A stretch of 64,000 nucleotides of DNA from JALUZX01 sp964561605. Lineage in GTDB: Bacteria; Planctomycetota; UBA1135; JALUZX01. This document shows positions 17,425 to 26,285 of the stretch, piece by piece (within the stretch, counting starts at the first letter, position 1; the number at the start of each line of letters is the position of its first letter). The stretch covers positions 1 to 64,000 of the forward strand of contig CAZLQD010000012.1 in assembly GCA_964561605.1 (NCBI GenBank), written 5' to 3'. The notes under the pieces are model-generated. The model made no database searches. It saw only the letters and a program-made list of their open reading frames with translations, and was not told the DNA's origin. The position numbers and the translations under genes were made by a program.

Positions 17425-18525
17425 CTATGGGATTTCCTCCCGGGAGGGCTCCCCTTCGCTCCCGCTGGGGGGGGAAGAATCTTCTCCCATGGAGCCCTGG
17501 GGCGCCATCCCCTCCCCGGAAGGTCCTGTGTTTTCCTCACCCTCCGCTGGAGGCTCCTCCTGGGGGACCCGGTCCGGTCCGGCCGAGGCCTCCAGTTGTT
17601 CCCGCGTCATGATGTCTATGTCCCACCGGGCCAGCCGTGAGGCGAGGCGGACGTTCTGGCCTCGCCTGCCGATGGCCAGGGAGAGCTGGTCCTCGTCGAC
17701 GATGACCAGGGCCTTCCTGTTCTCCCGGTCCAGGGTGATGGAGGAGACGACGGCAGGTTTGAGTGCGTTCACGATGAGGGATTCCGGGTCGTCGTCCCAG
17801 GGGATGACGTCGATCTTCTCCCCGTTGAGTTCGTCGATGATGGACTTGATCCGGGTGCCCCTCACGCCCACGCAGGCTCCCACGCAGTCGATCTTGGGGT
17901 CGTGGGAGACTACGCCCAGCTTGGTCCGGTAACCCGGTTCCCTCTCGACGGCCTTGATCTCGATGATCCCGTCGGCGATCTCCGGCACTTCCAGCTCGAA
18001 GAGGCGGCGGACCAGGTCCGGGTTGGCCCGGGAGAGGACCACCTTGATCTTGGGGCCGATCTTGCGGACTTCCCGGACGAGGCAACGAATCCTGTCGCCT
18101 ACGTGGTAGTTCTCTCCCCGGACCCGCTCCTTGCGGGGGAGGATTCCCTCCACCTTGCCTATGGAGATGACCACGTTGTCCCCTTCGAACCTCTGGACCG
18201 TGCCGTTGGCCAGGGTTCCCATGCGGGACTCGAAGTCTTCGAAGAGGACGTCCCGCTCGGCCTCCCTGAGCTTCTGGAGCAGCCTCTGCTTGGCCGTAGT
18301 GGCGGCGATCCTTCCCAGGTCCGCCAGGTCCAACTCGAAATCGGACTGGACCTTCCCAGTCTCCCGGTCGATGTGGACCTCGACGACCTCGTCTTCCAGG
18401 TCGTATTTACGGCGGATCGCCGCCGCCAGAGCCTCTTCGAGGGCCTCGAAGAGGATCTCCTTGTCGATGTCCTTCTCCCGGTGGAGGACTTCGATGTAAC
18501 GAAGGATTTCTGTTTCCAGTCCCAT
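17425..18525 (-). CDS. nusA: Transcription termination/antitermination factor NusA
   Basis: A 366-residue RNA polymerase-binding factor for pausing, termination and antitermination. I chose the ATG at 18525 because GGAGGG stands 5 bases before it; the frame stays open for another 200 bases upstream but that part is the leader. Domains: RNAP-binding N-terminus (ILRYIEVLHREKDIDKEILF), S1 (GTVQRFEGDNVVISIGKVEG), KH1 (CVGACVGVRGTRIKSIIDEL) and KH2 (LAIGRRGQNVRLASRL). It lacks the acidic repeats of E. coli NusA; instead the last 45 residues are a Ser/Gly/Glu-rich tail. The usual upstream partner rimP is absent. Confidence 0.96.
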   Translation of the reverse strand: MGLETEILRYIEVLHREKDIDKEILFEALEEALAAAIRRKYDLEDEVVEVHIDRETGKVQSDFELDLADLGRIAATTAKQRLLQKLREAERDVLFEDFESRMGTLANGTVQRFEGDNVVISIGKVEGILPRKERVRGENYHVGDRIRCLVREVRKIGPKIKVVLSRANPDLVRRLFELEVPEIADGIIEIKAVEREPGYRTKLGVVSHDPKIDCVGACVGVRGTRIKSIIDELNGEKIDVIPWDDDPESLIVNALKPAVVSSITLDRENRKALVIVDEDQLSLAIGRRGQNVRLASRLARWDIDIMTREQLEASAGPDRVPQEEPPAEGEENTGPSGEGMAPQGSMGEDSSPPSGSEGEPSREEIP

Positions 18526-18576
18526 GTGCCCTCCTGGAGGGCTCTCTGCAAGGCGACCACGTTCTTCGCGGAGGCG

Positions 18577-18602
18577 AAAAAAAAGTGGGGGGGGCCCCAC
18601 TT
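18577..18602 (-). terminator. Terminator-like hairpin in the nusA leader (possible attenuator)
   Basis: On the minus strand AAGTGGGG, a 4-C loop and CCCCACTT form a perfect 8-bp stem (18602-18583) running into a run of eight T residues (18584-18577). It lies about 85 bases after the predicted transcription start and 50 bases before nusA, i.e. inside the leader, preceded by another strong hairpin at 18607-18632 (TCCAGG...CCTGGA around CCGC/GCGG). With no gene upstream to terminate, attenuation of nusA-infB is a reasonable inference. Confidence 0.72.
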
Positions 18603-18692
18603 CTTTTCCAGGCTCCGCAAGGCGGACCTGGAGGATCCTGGAGAGCCCGCCCAGGGCGGACCTTCCTCGAAGGATCCGAGCCAGGAACGAGA

Positions 18693-18722
18693 ATCTTAGG
18701 AATTCCCCGCAAAGCTTGTCAA
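18693..18722 (-). promoter_or_regulatory. Sigma-70-type promoter for nusA-infB-DUF503-rbfA
   Basis: Minus strand: consensus -35 TTGACA at 18722-18717, 18-base spacer, -10 TAAGAT at 18698-18693. Transcription would begin near 18686 and give a leader of about 160 bases before nusA. A perfect -35 hexamer in such GC-rich sequence is unlikely by chance, but the start has not been mapped. Confidence 0.65.
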
Positions 18723-18767
18723 CCATGGGGGGTTGAGGAAAATGAGACTGTCCCGAAGGAAGGGAGA

Positions 18768-19193
18768 GTGCTGGCCGTGGCGGGAACGAGAATCGAACGG
18801 GTCCGAAGCAGGCGGGAACTGGAGATCGTCCTCTCTTGGCTCACCGAGGAGAGCTTTGGGGGAATGGGCCATTCCCTTCCCAACCCGGAGAGGCTCCTGG
18901 AGGATCCCAGGGTGCTCCTGGCCTTGGCCGTGGAGGAGGAACCCCAGGGTTTCGCCCGGTTGGACCTGGGCCCCGGCGAGGCGGAATGCACCCTCTTCGT
19001 TGCGCCGGGACACAGGCGGAAAGGTGTGGGCCGGCGCCTCCTGGATTGGGCTCTCCGGAAGGCCGGGGAAAGGAAGGTCTACGCCATGGTGGAGGAAGGA
19101 AACGGCCCGGCCCGGGCCTTCTTCCAGGCCCAGGGGTTCCGCTCCGTCCTTTCGGGCATCCAGGGCTGGATCCGCTGGGAGGAGGGGGAATGA
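18768..19193 (+). CDS. GNAT family N-acetyltransferase
   Basis: A 141-residue acetyltransferase fold. GTG at 18768 is chosen since it follows AGGAAGGGA and gives a normal domain length; the frame extends upstream through the nusA leader. The acetyl-CoA binding segment is FVAPGHRRKGVGRRLLDWAL (the Q/R-x-x-G-x-G/A pattern as RRKGVG), preceded by the strand GFARLDLGPGEAECTLF and followed by VYAMVEEGNGPARAFFQAQGF, typical of GNAT motif B. The substrate is unknown. Its stop overlaps the next start (ATGA), opening a five-gene overlapping cluster. Confidence 0.88.
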   Translation: MLAVAGTRIERVRSRRELEIVLSWLTEESFGGMGHSLPNPERLLEDPRVLLALAVEEEPQGFARLDLGPGEAECTLFVAPGHRRKGVGRRLLDWALRKAGERKVYAMVEEGNGPARAFFQAQGFRSVLSGIQGWIRWEEGE

Positions 19194-21472
19194 AAGGCTC
19201 TTTCCTTTGGGCGGCGGTCTTCTTCGCGGGAACCCTCCCCCTCCTGGGGGAAACTCCCCCAAGGAAGGCCCTTCCCAGGCCGGCCCTCCTGGTGGAGGCC
19301 TTGGACAGGGGGATCGCCCAGGCTGCCTCGTCCCTGGAGAGGTTCGGCGAGACGGCCGTCCCATACCTTCTCGAGGGCTTCTCTTCCAAGGAGCCGGGGG
19401 TCCGCCTGGCCCGGGCCAGGGTCTTGGCCAAGGTGGCAGGTGCATCCAGCACGGAGGCCCTGGGGAAGATCCTGGAAAGAGAGCCCGATCCCCGGGTCCG
19501 CCTCTTTCTGGTCCACGCCCTGGGGAGGAGGGACGCTCCCGGCTGGAGGGAGGCCATCGCCGCCAGGGTCCGGGCCCTGGCGCCCCACCTGGGGGACCCC
19601 GATCCCCTGGTGCGCAAAGAGACGGTGGCGGTCCTTTCCGCCATGGACGAGATCACTGCGGCCCGGGCCCTGGCGGCCGAAGTCCGGCGCCGATCCTCCC
19701 CTTCCAGGAGGAGGGCCTTGAAGGGGCTCGTCTCGATGGATTCCGCCTGGGCGGTCCTGCCGTCTCTCTTCGATGTAGTGCGCCGGGAGCTGCCCGGCCT
19801 CTTTCCTCTCTATCTCTCTTCCCTGGGAAATCGTTACAGCCGGGAAGCCTTGCCCGGGGTGATCGCCTTCCTCGGGAGCGGCGATCCTTCCCTGCGGGGC
19901 GCTGCATATACGGCCTTCTGGGGGATGGACTCCTGGCTTTTCGACAGGAAGGACCACCCCCGGCGGCTGGCCCTCTTTCTGCGGGCCTGGAAGGCCCATC
20001 CCTCCAACCTGGACCTGGCCCTCGGAGCCGCATACACGGCCGCCCTGGATGCAAGGGGATCCTCCGATCCGGCCTCCCTCTCGGCGGCCTTGGAGAAGCT
20101 CGTCCCCCCGACTCCCGCCGGGGCGGCTTCCCCCTTCGACCGGGCCAGGGTCCTCCTCTTCCAGGGAGAGGAACGCTTTCTCGCCGGGGAGGGGGGGGCG
20201 GCCCAGGCCCTCTTCAGGAGGGCCTGGGGAGCCTGCCTGGCCGCCCGGGCCAGGCGTCCCGCGGCCGGGTCCGACGACGTCTCCGGCCTGGTCTCCTCCT
20301 GGCTGGCCTGGAGGACCCGGGTGGACCCTCCACCCGTGGAGGAGCAGATCCGGGCCGTTCGTATGCGCCGAGAAGCCTATGGGGGGCCGGAGGAAGAGAA
20401 TGTCCGCAATCTCCTCCGCCTGGCCGGCCGGATCGCCTTCGCCGCCGGAACGGCGGCCTTCCTCTCGGGAAGGGAGCGGGAGGGGGCCGCCTGGATTCCC
20501 CTGGCCGTGGAGTGCATCGGCGAACTGGAGGACCGCTGGGACAGCGACGTCCTGGGTGGATTCCGGGGCCAGGACGCCCTCCTCCAGGGGCAGGGAGGGG
20601 TCCTGGACCTCCTGGTCCGGGGGCTTGGGAGGAACGGCAAGTGGAACCTGGCGGAGCGGGGATTCCTCTTTCTCCTGCGCCGGACGAGCCGGTTGAGGCC
20701 CGACCTCTTCCTTCCGCCCCCAGGGTCGAAGGACTGGAGTCCGGGAGAGGGGGAGAAGGCCTTCTCCCGGCTCGGCCTGCGGTTCGCCTTCTTCCTGGAG
20801 GAAGCGGGTAAGAGAGAGGAGGAACTCCGCCTCTGCCGGGACGCCGTGGAACGCCTCGAGGGCTCGGGACTTCCGGCCAACAGGGAGCTCCGGATGCGCT
20901 TCCTCTTCCGCCTCGCCTCGATCTATTCGGATCTCCGAAAGCCGAACGAGTCGGAGCGGTGCCTGATGGAGTGCCTCCGCTACTACCAGGCGCGGAAGGC
21001 CGAGATCGAGCAGCACCCGGAATTCTTCCGGAATCCCAGGGCGGCCTTGAAGTGGGTCGACGGGGTCCTGGCCCAGGTCCACGTGAGCCTGGCGGTGAAC
21101 GCCAACGTCCTCAGAAAGGACACGAAGGCCGCAGGGTACCATTGCAGGCGGGCCTTCGAGCTCGACGGGAGCGATTTCAACCGGGTCTTCTACGCCTGCT
21201 ATCTGGCCAGGGCGGGCAAGAAGGAGAGGGCCGAGAGGTTGGCCGAGGCCGTGGAAGAGGGTCCGAGTCTCTACTACAACCTTGCCTGCACCTGGGCCCT
21301 GTTGGGCGAGAAGGACCGGGCCCTGAAACTCCTGGAACGGGACTTCGCCGAGAACTATCTCACTGCCCGGGCCAGGAACCTGCACAGGGAGTGGGCCCTG
21401 AAGGACCGGGACCTGGCCTCCCTCAGGGAGGACCCCCGGTTCCGGGCCCTGATGAAGAAAGAAAAGGAATGA
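19190..21472 (+). CDS. Exported HEAT/TPR repeat protein
   Basis: A 760-residue protein with an N-terminal signal sequence (KGSFLWAAVFFAGTLPLLG). Residues about 40-270 contain HEAT-like helical pairs (GETAVPYLLEGFSSKEPGVR, PLVRKETVAVLSAMDEI, RGAAYTAFWGMDSW), and the rest contains TPR-like helices, ending with the PALF-type pair SLYYNLACTWALLGEKDRAL and LREDPRFRALMKK. This repeat ending is shared with the small TPR gene at 61925-62320. It is likely periplasmic and a scaffold for protein contacts. No enzyme motif is visible. It overlaps both neighbours by 4 bases. Confidence 0.8.
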   Translation: MKGSFLWAAVFFAGTLPLLGETPPRKALPRPALLVEALDRGIAQAASSLERFGETAVPYLLEGFSSKEPGVRLARARVLAKVAGASSTEALGKILEREPDPRVRLFLVHALGRRDAPGWREAIAARVRALAPHLGDPDPLVRKETVAVLSAMDEITAARALAAEVRRRSSPSRRRALKGLVSMDSAWAVLPSLFDVVRRELPGLFPLYLSSLGNRYSREALPGVIAFLGSGDPSLRGAAYTAFWGMDSWLFDRKDHPRRLALFLRAWKAHPSNLDLALGAAYTAALDARGSSDPASLSAALEKLVPPTPAGAASPFDRARVLLFQGEERFLAGEGGAAQALFRRAWGACLAARARRPAAGSDDVSGLVSSWLAWRTRVDPPPVEEQIRAVRMRREAYGGPEEENVRNLLRLAGRIAFAAGTAAFLSGREREGAAWIPLAVECIGELEDRWDSDVLGGFRGQDALLQGQGGVLDLLVRGLGRNGKWNLAERGFLFLLRRTSRLRPDLFLPPPGSKDWSPGEGEKAFSRLGLRFAFFLEEAGKREEELRLCRDAVERLEGSGLPANRELRMRFLFRLASIYSDLRKPNESERCLMECLRYYQARKAEIEQHPEFFRNPRAALKWVDGVLAQVHVSLAVNANVLRKDTKAAGYHCRRAFELDGSDFNRVFYACYLARAGKKERAERLAEAVEEGPSLYYNLACTWALLGEKDRALKLLERDFAENYLTARARNLHREWALKDRDLASLREDPRFRALMKKEKE

Positions 21473-22719
21473 AGGGGAGCGAAGAGGGTGGTGCCTTGGA
21501 GGCGATCCTGGACAAGAACGGGCTCAAACGGTGGCGCTGGGGGAGACCCTGGGTCTTCCGGGACCAGGTGGAGCGTTTCTCCGGCGGGCCGGGCGATCTC
21601 GTGGAGGTGAAGGATCCCTCGGGAAGACTGCTCGGCACGGCCTTCCTTTCTCCTTCGTCGAGGATCCTGCTCAGGCGTTTCACCCGGGGGCCCTTGGAAC
21701 GGCCCCTGGAGGAGGAACTCTCCGCCAGGATCGACGCCGCCCTGGCCCGCCGCAGGGGCCTGGAGGAGCGTGGGGAGTGTATGCGTCTGGTCTATTCCGA
21801 GGCCGACGGCCTCCCCGGCCTGGTGGTGGATCGGTACGGCCCGGTCCTGGTGGTCCAGACCCTGACGGCGGGCATGGACCGCCTGGCCGGCCCGGCGGCG
21901 GACCACCTCTGGGAGCGCCTCTCTCCGAGGATGATCCTGGCCCGGAACGACCCGGCCGCACGGAACATGGAGGGTCTCCCCAGGGAGGTCCGGGTCCTGA
22001 GGGGGGAGAGGGTGGAACGCCTGCGGGTCCCCTTCGGCCGGGTGAGGGTCACGGTGGAGCCCTTCTCGGGCCAGAAGACGGGCCTCTACCTGGACCAGGC
22101 CCCGGCCAGGCGCCTCGTGGGATCCCTCGCTGCAGGGAAGCGCGTCCTGGACCTGTTCTGCTACCAGGGAGGATTCACCCTGGAGGCCCTGGCGGGGGGG
22201 GCTTCCTCGGTCCTCTCGGTGGACGCTTCCGCCCGGGCCCTGAGGATCCTGGAAGAGGATGCCCGGGAGAACGGCCTTCCCCGGCCGGAGACCCTGGAGG
22301 CCAACGTCTTCCGGCTCCTTCCCGGCCTGGTGAGGGAAGGGGAGCGATTCGACCTGATCGTCCTGGATCCGCCGGCCTTCGCCAAGAACAAGGCCCAGGT
22401 CCCGGGTGCCGAGCGGGGGTACAGGGAACTCAACAGGCGGTGCCTCCAGCTCCTTTCCCCGGGAGGGGTCCTGGTGACCTGCTCCTGCTCCTACAACATG
22501 GACCGCGGCCGGTTCCTGGAGATCCTCAGGCGGGCCGCCTCGGACGCGGGGAAGGCGGGCCTCCAAGTGGAAACGGTCCCCCCCGGACGGGATCATCCCG
22601 TCCTGCTTTCCCTTCCCGAATCGGACTATCTCAAGGTATACGTTCTCTCCGACGTGGAGGGCACGGAAATGGGGGAGGAACCGGAGCGGAGAGAGAAGAA
22701 AGGAGTGCCGGGCCCGTGA
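21469..22719 (+). CDS. RlmI-like class I SAM-dependent rRNA methyltransferase
   Basis: A 416-residue protein of the RlmI/YccW family, which makes m5C in 23S rRNA. The N-terminal PUA-like domain includes HPWVF-type sequence (RWRWGRPWVFRDQVER). The middle has GLPGLVVDRYGPVLVVQT, and the Rossmann methyltransferase domain has KRVLDLFCYQGGFTLEALAGG, VLSVDASARAL and FDLIVLDPPAFAKNK. The cysteine-bearing motif VLVTCSCSYNM matches the family's catalytic region. ATG at 21469 overlaps the previous stop. The precise target base is inferred from the family. Confidence 0.9.
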   Translation: MKGSEEGGALEAILDKNGLKRWRWGRPWVFRDQVERFSGGPGDLVEVKDPSGRLLGTAFLSPSSRILLRRFTRGPLERPLEEELSARIDAALARRRGLEERGECMRLVYSEADGLPGLVVDRYGPVLVVQTLTAGMDRLAGPAADHLWERLSPRMILARNDPAARNMEGLPREVRVLRGERVERLRVPFGRVRVTVEPFSGQKTGLYLDQAPARRLVGSLAAGKRVLDLFCYQGGFTLEALAGGASSVLSVDASARALRILEEDARENGLPRPETLEANVFRLLPGLVREGERFDLIVLDPPAFAKNKAQVPGAERGYRELNRRCLQLLSPGGVLVTCSCSYNMDRGRFLEILRRAASDAGKAGLQVETVPPGRDHPVLLSLPESDYLKVYVLSDVEGTEMGEEPERREKKGVPGP

Positions 22720-23114
22720 CCTGGGAAAGGATCGAGATCCAGACTCCCGGAAGGGAATCTTTCGTGGACATCACTAGGAAAGTGGCGGCCCTGGTGGCGG
22801 CAAGCGGGATCCGGGAGGGCACGGTGACCCTCCACTGCCCCCACACGACGGCGGGACTCACGGTGAACGAGAACGCCGACCCCGACGTGCGGCACGACAT
22901 CCTTCTCGCCCTGGACAGGCTGGTCCCCCTGCTCCGGGAGTTCCGGCACGTCGAGGGGAACAGCGACGCCCACGTCAAGGCCTCCCTCGTGGGGTCCCAC
23001 CTGGTCCTCCCCGTGGAGGCGGGTTCCCTGGCCCTGGGAACCTGGCAAGGCGTATATTTCTGCGAGTTCGACGGGCCCAGGTCCAGGAAGGTCCTGGCGA
23101 AGGTGAGCCCGTGA
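22716..23114 (+). CDS. YjbQ family (UPF0047) protein
   Basis: A 132-residue protein starting at GTG, overlapping the methyltransferase stop (GTGA), with AAAGGAG upstream. It carries the full UPF0047 signature: FVDITRKVAALV, HCPHTTAGLTVNENADPDVR, EFRHVEGNSDAHVKASLVG and GTWQGVYFCEFDGPR. The conserved His and Asp/Glu residues form a metal or ligand site. Some members have weak thiamine phosphate synthase activity, but the physiological job is unknown. Confidence 0.93.
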   Translation: MTWERIEIQTPGRESFVDITRKVAALVAASGIREGTVTLHCPHTTAGLTVNENADPDVRHDILLALDRLVPLLREFRHVEGNSDAHVKASLVGSHLVLPVEAGSLALGTWQGVYFCEFDGPRSRKVLAKVSP

Positions 23115-23842
23115 AACTCCGCCGCCTCCTTCTTCTCCCTCCGGCCGATCCGGGACTGGCCCAGGGGGGGTGGTTCTTCTTCGCCTCCCTCTTTCTTTTC
23201 TTCTTCTCCCAGGCCTTCCTGGCCGGTTGGGCCGGGAAGGGCAGGCCGGCCGTTCCCCTCCAGGTCCGGCTCTTCTGCGGGGTCTGGCTGGCCGCCTCTC
23301 TTCCCATCCTGGCGGCGGGGATGGGGACCAGGGAGGGATGGAGGGCCCTGGGGATCGCCCCGGGAAAGTTCCGCCTCCGGGCCGTCCTGGGAGGAGCGGC
23401 GATCTACTCGGCCGGGCTGGTCTTCTGGTTTCCCCTCTTTACGGCCTATTTCCAGCTCCTCCATCTCCTGGGAGTCCAGAGAACCCCTCAACCCGTATAC
23501 AAGTGGATCGCCGAGAATCCGGCCGGGGCGAACCCGGACCTGTTCCTCCTCCTCCTGGTGGTCTTCGTCCTCCCATTCTTCGAGGAACTGGCCTTCCGGG
23601 GGCTCATCCAGTCCTGGTTCAGGAAGGTCATGCCCAGGGGGTGGGCCCTGGTGGGGACGGCTGCCCTCTTCGGGCTGGCCCACGATCCCTGGATCATGAA
23701 GTTTCCCGTCTTCCTCCTGGGACTCTTCTTCGGATACGCCCGGGAGAGGACGGGTTCCTTGTGGGCCTCCTGGGCGGCCCACGTCCTCCACAACGCCCTG
23801 GTCGTGGTCTTGGCCCCCTACTTCATCCAGTTCTACGACTGA
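23111..23842 (+). CDS. CPBP family intramembrane metalloprotease
   Basis: A 243-residue membrane protein with about six transmembrane segments. The catalytic motif 1 is FFEELAFRGLIQSWF (EE-x-x-x-R), motif 2 is LFGLAHDPW (His), and the C-terminal helix SLWASWAAHVLHNALVV supplies the last His. This is the CAAX prenyl protease/bacteriocin-processing (Abi) fold. Bacterial members cleave membrane substrates or give immunity to bacteriocins; the substrate here is unknown. GTG start overlaps yjbQ by 4 bases. It closes the overlapping five-gene cluster. Confidence 0.9.
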   Translation: MKLRRLLLLPPADPGLAQGGWFFFASLFLFFFSQAFLAGWAGKGRPAVPLQVRLFCGVWLAASLPILAAGMGTREGWRALGIAPGKFRLRAVLGGAAIYSAGLVFWFPLFTAYFQLLHLLGVQRTPQPVYKWIAENPAGANPDLFLLLLVVFVLPFFEELAFRGLIQSWFRKVMPRGWALVGTAALFGLAHDPWIMKFPVFLLGLFFGYARERTGSLWASWAAHVLHNALVVVLAPYFIQFYD

Positions 23843-23859
23843 GGAAGCCCTTGCCCGGG

Positions 23860-23908
23860 GGAGGAGCATGATTTCCCGGGAGGGGGGAAGTTCCCTGAAA
23901 GCTCCTCC
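23860..23908. repeat. Inverted repeat between CPBP and FG-GAP genes
   Basis: GGAGGAGC (23860-23867) is matched exactly by GCTCCTCC (23901-23908), with an inner GGGAA-G-TTCCC hairpin near 23885. No T-run follows, so a role as a weak terminator or leader structure is uncertain. Confidence 0.5.
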
Positions 23909-23974
23909 ATGGGGTATCCTTGGGGGTCACCTCCGTCCAGGGTACCTGGGGGTTTGGAGACGAGGAGAATCACG

Positions 23975-26188
23975 ATGAGACACAAGTTCAGCCCCTTCCG
24001 GTCTTTCTTGAGCCTCCTGGGAGCAGGGGCCCTGCTCCTTCCGGCCGCAGCCTGCCACCGCAGCGGCGGGGGAGGCGGTGGCGGCGCCCCGGTGGGCTTT
24101 CTCAAGAACCTGGCCTTCTCGGTACGCCAGGAGATCCCCACAGGCGGGGAAGGCCCCATGGGCGTAGTGGCAGGGGACTTCGACGGAGACGGGGTCCTGG
24201 ACCTGGCGGTGAGCCACACCGTCACCGGCACGGTGCGGATCCTGCCCGGACAGGGAAAGGGCCTCTACGACGAGAAGGCCGGGGCCACCCTCTCCGCCCC
24301 GGGATCCCCCCTGGACCTGGTGAAGGGCGACTTCGACGGAGACGGAGCCCTGGATCTGGCCGTCCTGAGGGTCCAGGACCGGAAGGTCTCGGTCTTCTTC
24401 GGGGACGGGAAGGGCGCCTTCCCGGCCAAGCCCCTGGAACTCTCCACGGGCAAAGGCCCCGTGGCCCTGGAAGCGGCCGACCTGGACGGAGACAAGAACC
24501 TGGACCTCCTGGCCGCCGACGCCGGGTCGGAGGAACTTCTCTTCTGGAAAGGGGACGGCAAGGGTTCCTTCGCCAAGGCCCTGGTGGTGAAACTCCCTGC
24601 CGGGTCCGAGCCTTTGGCCCTGGCTGCGGCGGACTTCGACAAGGACGGGGCCGCCGAGGCCGCCCTGGCCGATGCGTCGGCTGCGGAGGTCCGGATCTAC
24701 TCCTTCGCGGGCACGCCCTCCAGCTCCCTCCTTCTTTCGGGGAAGTCCTTCACCGGCCTGGCCGCGGCGGACTTGAACGGCGACGGGTGGCTCGACCTGG
24801 GTGCGGTCTCCCCCGGGGAGAAGAAGGTCTATGCCATCCTGGGCGGCTCCCGGGGCTTCCTTCCCAATCCGGAGTCTTCGGCCCTCTCCGGCGCAGGGTC
24901 GGCCGTCTCTGCAGGCGACCTGGACGGCGACGGCAACCTGGACCTGGCCGTTCCCGTCACCGACGAGGGGATCGTCCTGGTCTTGAAGGGTGACGGGACG
25001 GGCGCCTTCCGGGAGACGGGAGCCCTTCCCGTCACGGGCCTTCCCTGGACGGCCCGGATCGGGGACTTCACCGGGGACGGGAAGGCCGACCTCCTGGTGG
25101 GAGCGGGCCTTTCCGGCGCCTTGAGCCTCTACAGGGGGACCGCCGGCGACCTGGTGGGAGGAAGGTGCTACGGCTCCGATCTTGCTCAGCCCTACTTCGT
25201 CGTCTCCACGGACCTGGACCGGGACGGCCTGGCCGACCTGGTGGTCTCCGACAGGAAGAGCGGCAAGGTCCACTTCTACATGGCGAAGAAAGAGGGCGGT
25301 TTCCAGGCCGGGCCTGTCTTCGACGTGGGCAAGATGGCGGGCAACCTGGTGCGGGGCGATTTCGACGGCGACGGCCTGGAGGACATCGCCGTGGCCCTGG
25401 ACGACGGCGTGCGGGTCCTCAAGCGCCTTCCCGGGACGGGCCGGTACACCCTCCTGCCTCCCAGGGAGAAGCCGCCTTTCCAGGCGGGACTCGGGCCTTT
25501 CGAGGTCCTGGCCCAGGACCTGGACGGCGACGGCCTTCCCGAGCTTGCCGCCGCGGACTACGGTGGAAACGCCTTGACCTTGCTCAAGGGAGGGAAGGGC
25601 ATGGCCTTCACTCCTCTCCAGAAGATCGAGGTTCCCGACGGGCCTCTCGGTCTGGCGGCGGGGGATTTCGACGGCGACGGAAAGGGCGACCTGGTCCTGA
25701 GCCGGTTCAAGGCCTCCAGGCTGGTCTTCTTCCAGGGGAAGGGGGACGGCACTGTGAAGGAGGCCGCCCAGATCCCCGTGGCGGCCCTTCCCAACTATAT
25801 TCGCACGGCGGACTTCAACGGCGACGGCAGGACCGACCTGGTGGTGTCCAACCTGGGAGGAAGCGCCGTGACCCTCCTCCTCCACGAGCAGGGGTTCCGG
25901 TTCAGCCTCTCCAAGGTGGCCGCAGGGGAGCAACCCTCGGCCCTCCTGGCCCGGGACATGAACGGCGACGGCTTCGCCGACGTGCTGGTGGCCACGGTGG
26001 AGAAGGGGGACTTCCGGATCCTCGTGGGTGACGGCAAGGGCGGTTTCTCCTCCATCCTGCGCTTTCCCGGAGTCAGGGGTGCCGTCTCCGCCGACCTGGG
26101 CGACACCGACGGGGACGGGCTGAAGGACCTCGTCCTGGGCTCGATCTACAACCGCAGGGTGACCCTCTTCCGCAATCTCTCCAAGTAG
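23975..26188 (+). CDS. Lipoprotein with 14 FG-GAP/VCBS-type repeats
   Basis: A 737-residue exported protein. ATG at 23975 follows GAGGAG. The signal peptide ends in LLPAAAC (Cys27 as lipid site) and a poly-Gly linker. I count 14 repeats, each with a calcium-binding-like loop such as DFDGDGVLDLAV, DLDGDGNLDLAV, DFTGDGKADLLV and DMNGDGFADVLV. FG-GAP repeats build seven-bladed integrin-type propellers, so 14 repeats would fit two tandem propellers. Such proteins are common in Planctomycetota and related phyla and act in extracellular binding or adhesion; the ligand is unknown. The repeats diverge at DNA level. Confidence 0.9.
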   Translation: MRHKFSPFRSFLSLLGAGALLLPAAACHRSGGGGGGGAPVGFLKNLAFSVRQEIPTGGEGPMGVVAGDFDGDGVLDLAVSHTVTGTVRILPGQGKGLYDEKAGATLSAPGSPLDLVKGDFDGDGALDLAVLRVQDRKVSVFFGDGKGAFPAKPLELSTGKGPVALEAADLDGDKNLDLLAADAGSEELLFWKGDGKGSFAKALVVKLPAGSEPLALAAADFDKDGAAEAALADASAAEVRIYSFAGTPSSSLLLSGKSFTGLAAADLNGDGWLDLGAVSPGEKKVYAILGGSRGFLPNPESSALSGAGSAVSAGDLDGDGNLDLAVPVTDEGIVLVLKGDGTGAFRETGALPVTGLPWTARIGDFTGDGKADLLVGAGLSGALSLYRGTAGDLVGGRCYGSDLAQPYFVVSTDLDRDGLADLVVSDRKSGKVHFYMAKKEGGFQAGPVFDVGKMAGNLVRGDFDGDGLEDIAVALDDGVRVLKRLPGTGRYTLLPPREKPPFQAGLGPFEVLAQDLDGDGLPELAAADYGGNALTLLKGGKGMAFTPLQKIEVPDGPLGLAAGDFDGDGKGDLVLSRFKASRLVFFQGKGDGTVKEAAQIPVAALPNYIRTADFNGDGRTDLVVSNLGGSAVTLLLHEQGFRFSLSKVAAGEQPSALLARDMNGDGFADVLVATVEKGDFRILVGDGKGGFSSILRFPGVRGAVSADLGDTDGDGLKDLVLGSIYNRRVTLFRNLSK

Positions 26189-26241
26189 GGCCTCCGGCAC
26201 GCACTTCCGGCGGGATTCCTCCTTCCCCGGGGGGGACTCCA

Positions 26242-26269
26242 GGGTAGGATTCCTATCTGGTTCCTACCC
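26242..26269 (+). repeat. Hairpin just before the nucleotidyltransferase ribosome-binding site
   Basis: Perfect 8-bp stem GGGTAGGA (26242-26249) with TCCTACCC (26262-26269), loop of 12 bases. The GGAGG ribosome-binding site begins two bases later (26271). It may influence ribosome access; no known riboswitch is recognised. Confidence 0.5.
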
Positions 26270-26285
26270 AGGAGGCGTGTGTTCC

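Noticed and set aside
24160..26160. Regular GACGGNGACGG-like DNA repeats, possible CRISPR or satellite
   Set aside because: They encode the DxDGDG loops of the FG-GAP lipoprotein; spacing and sequence vary as expected for protein repeats.
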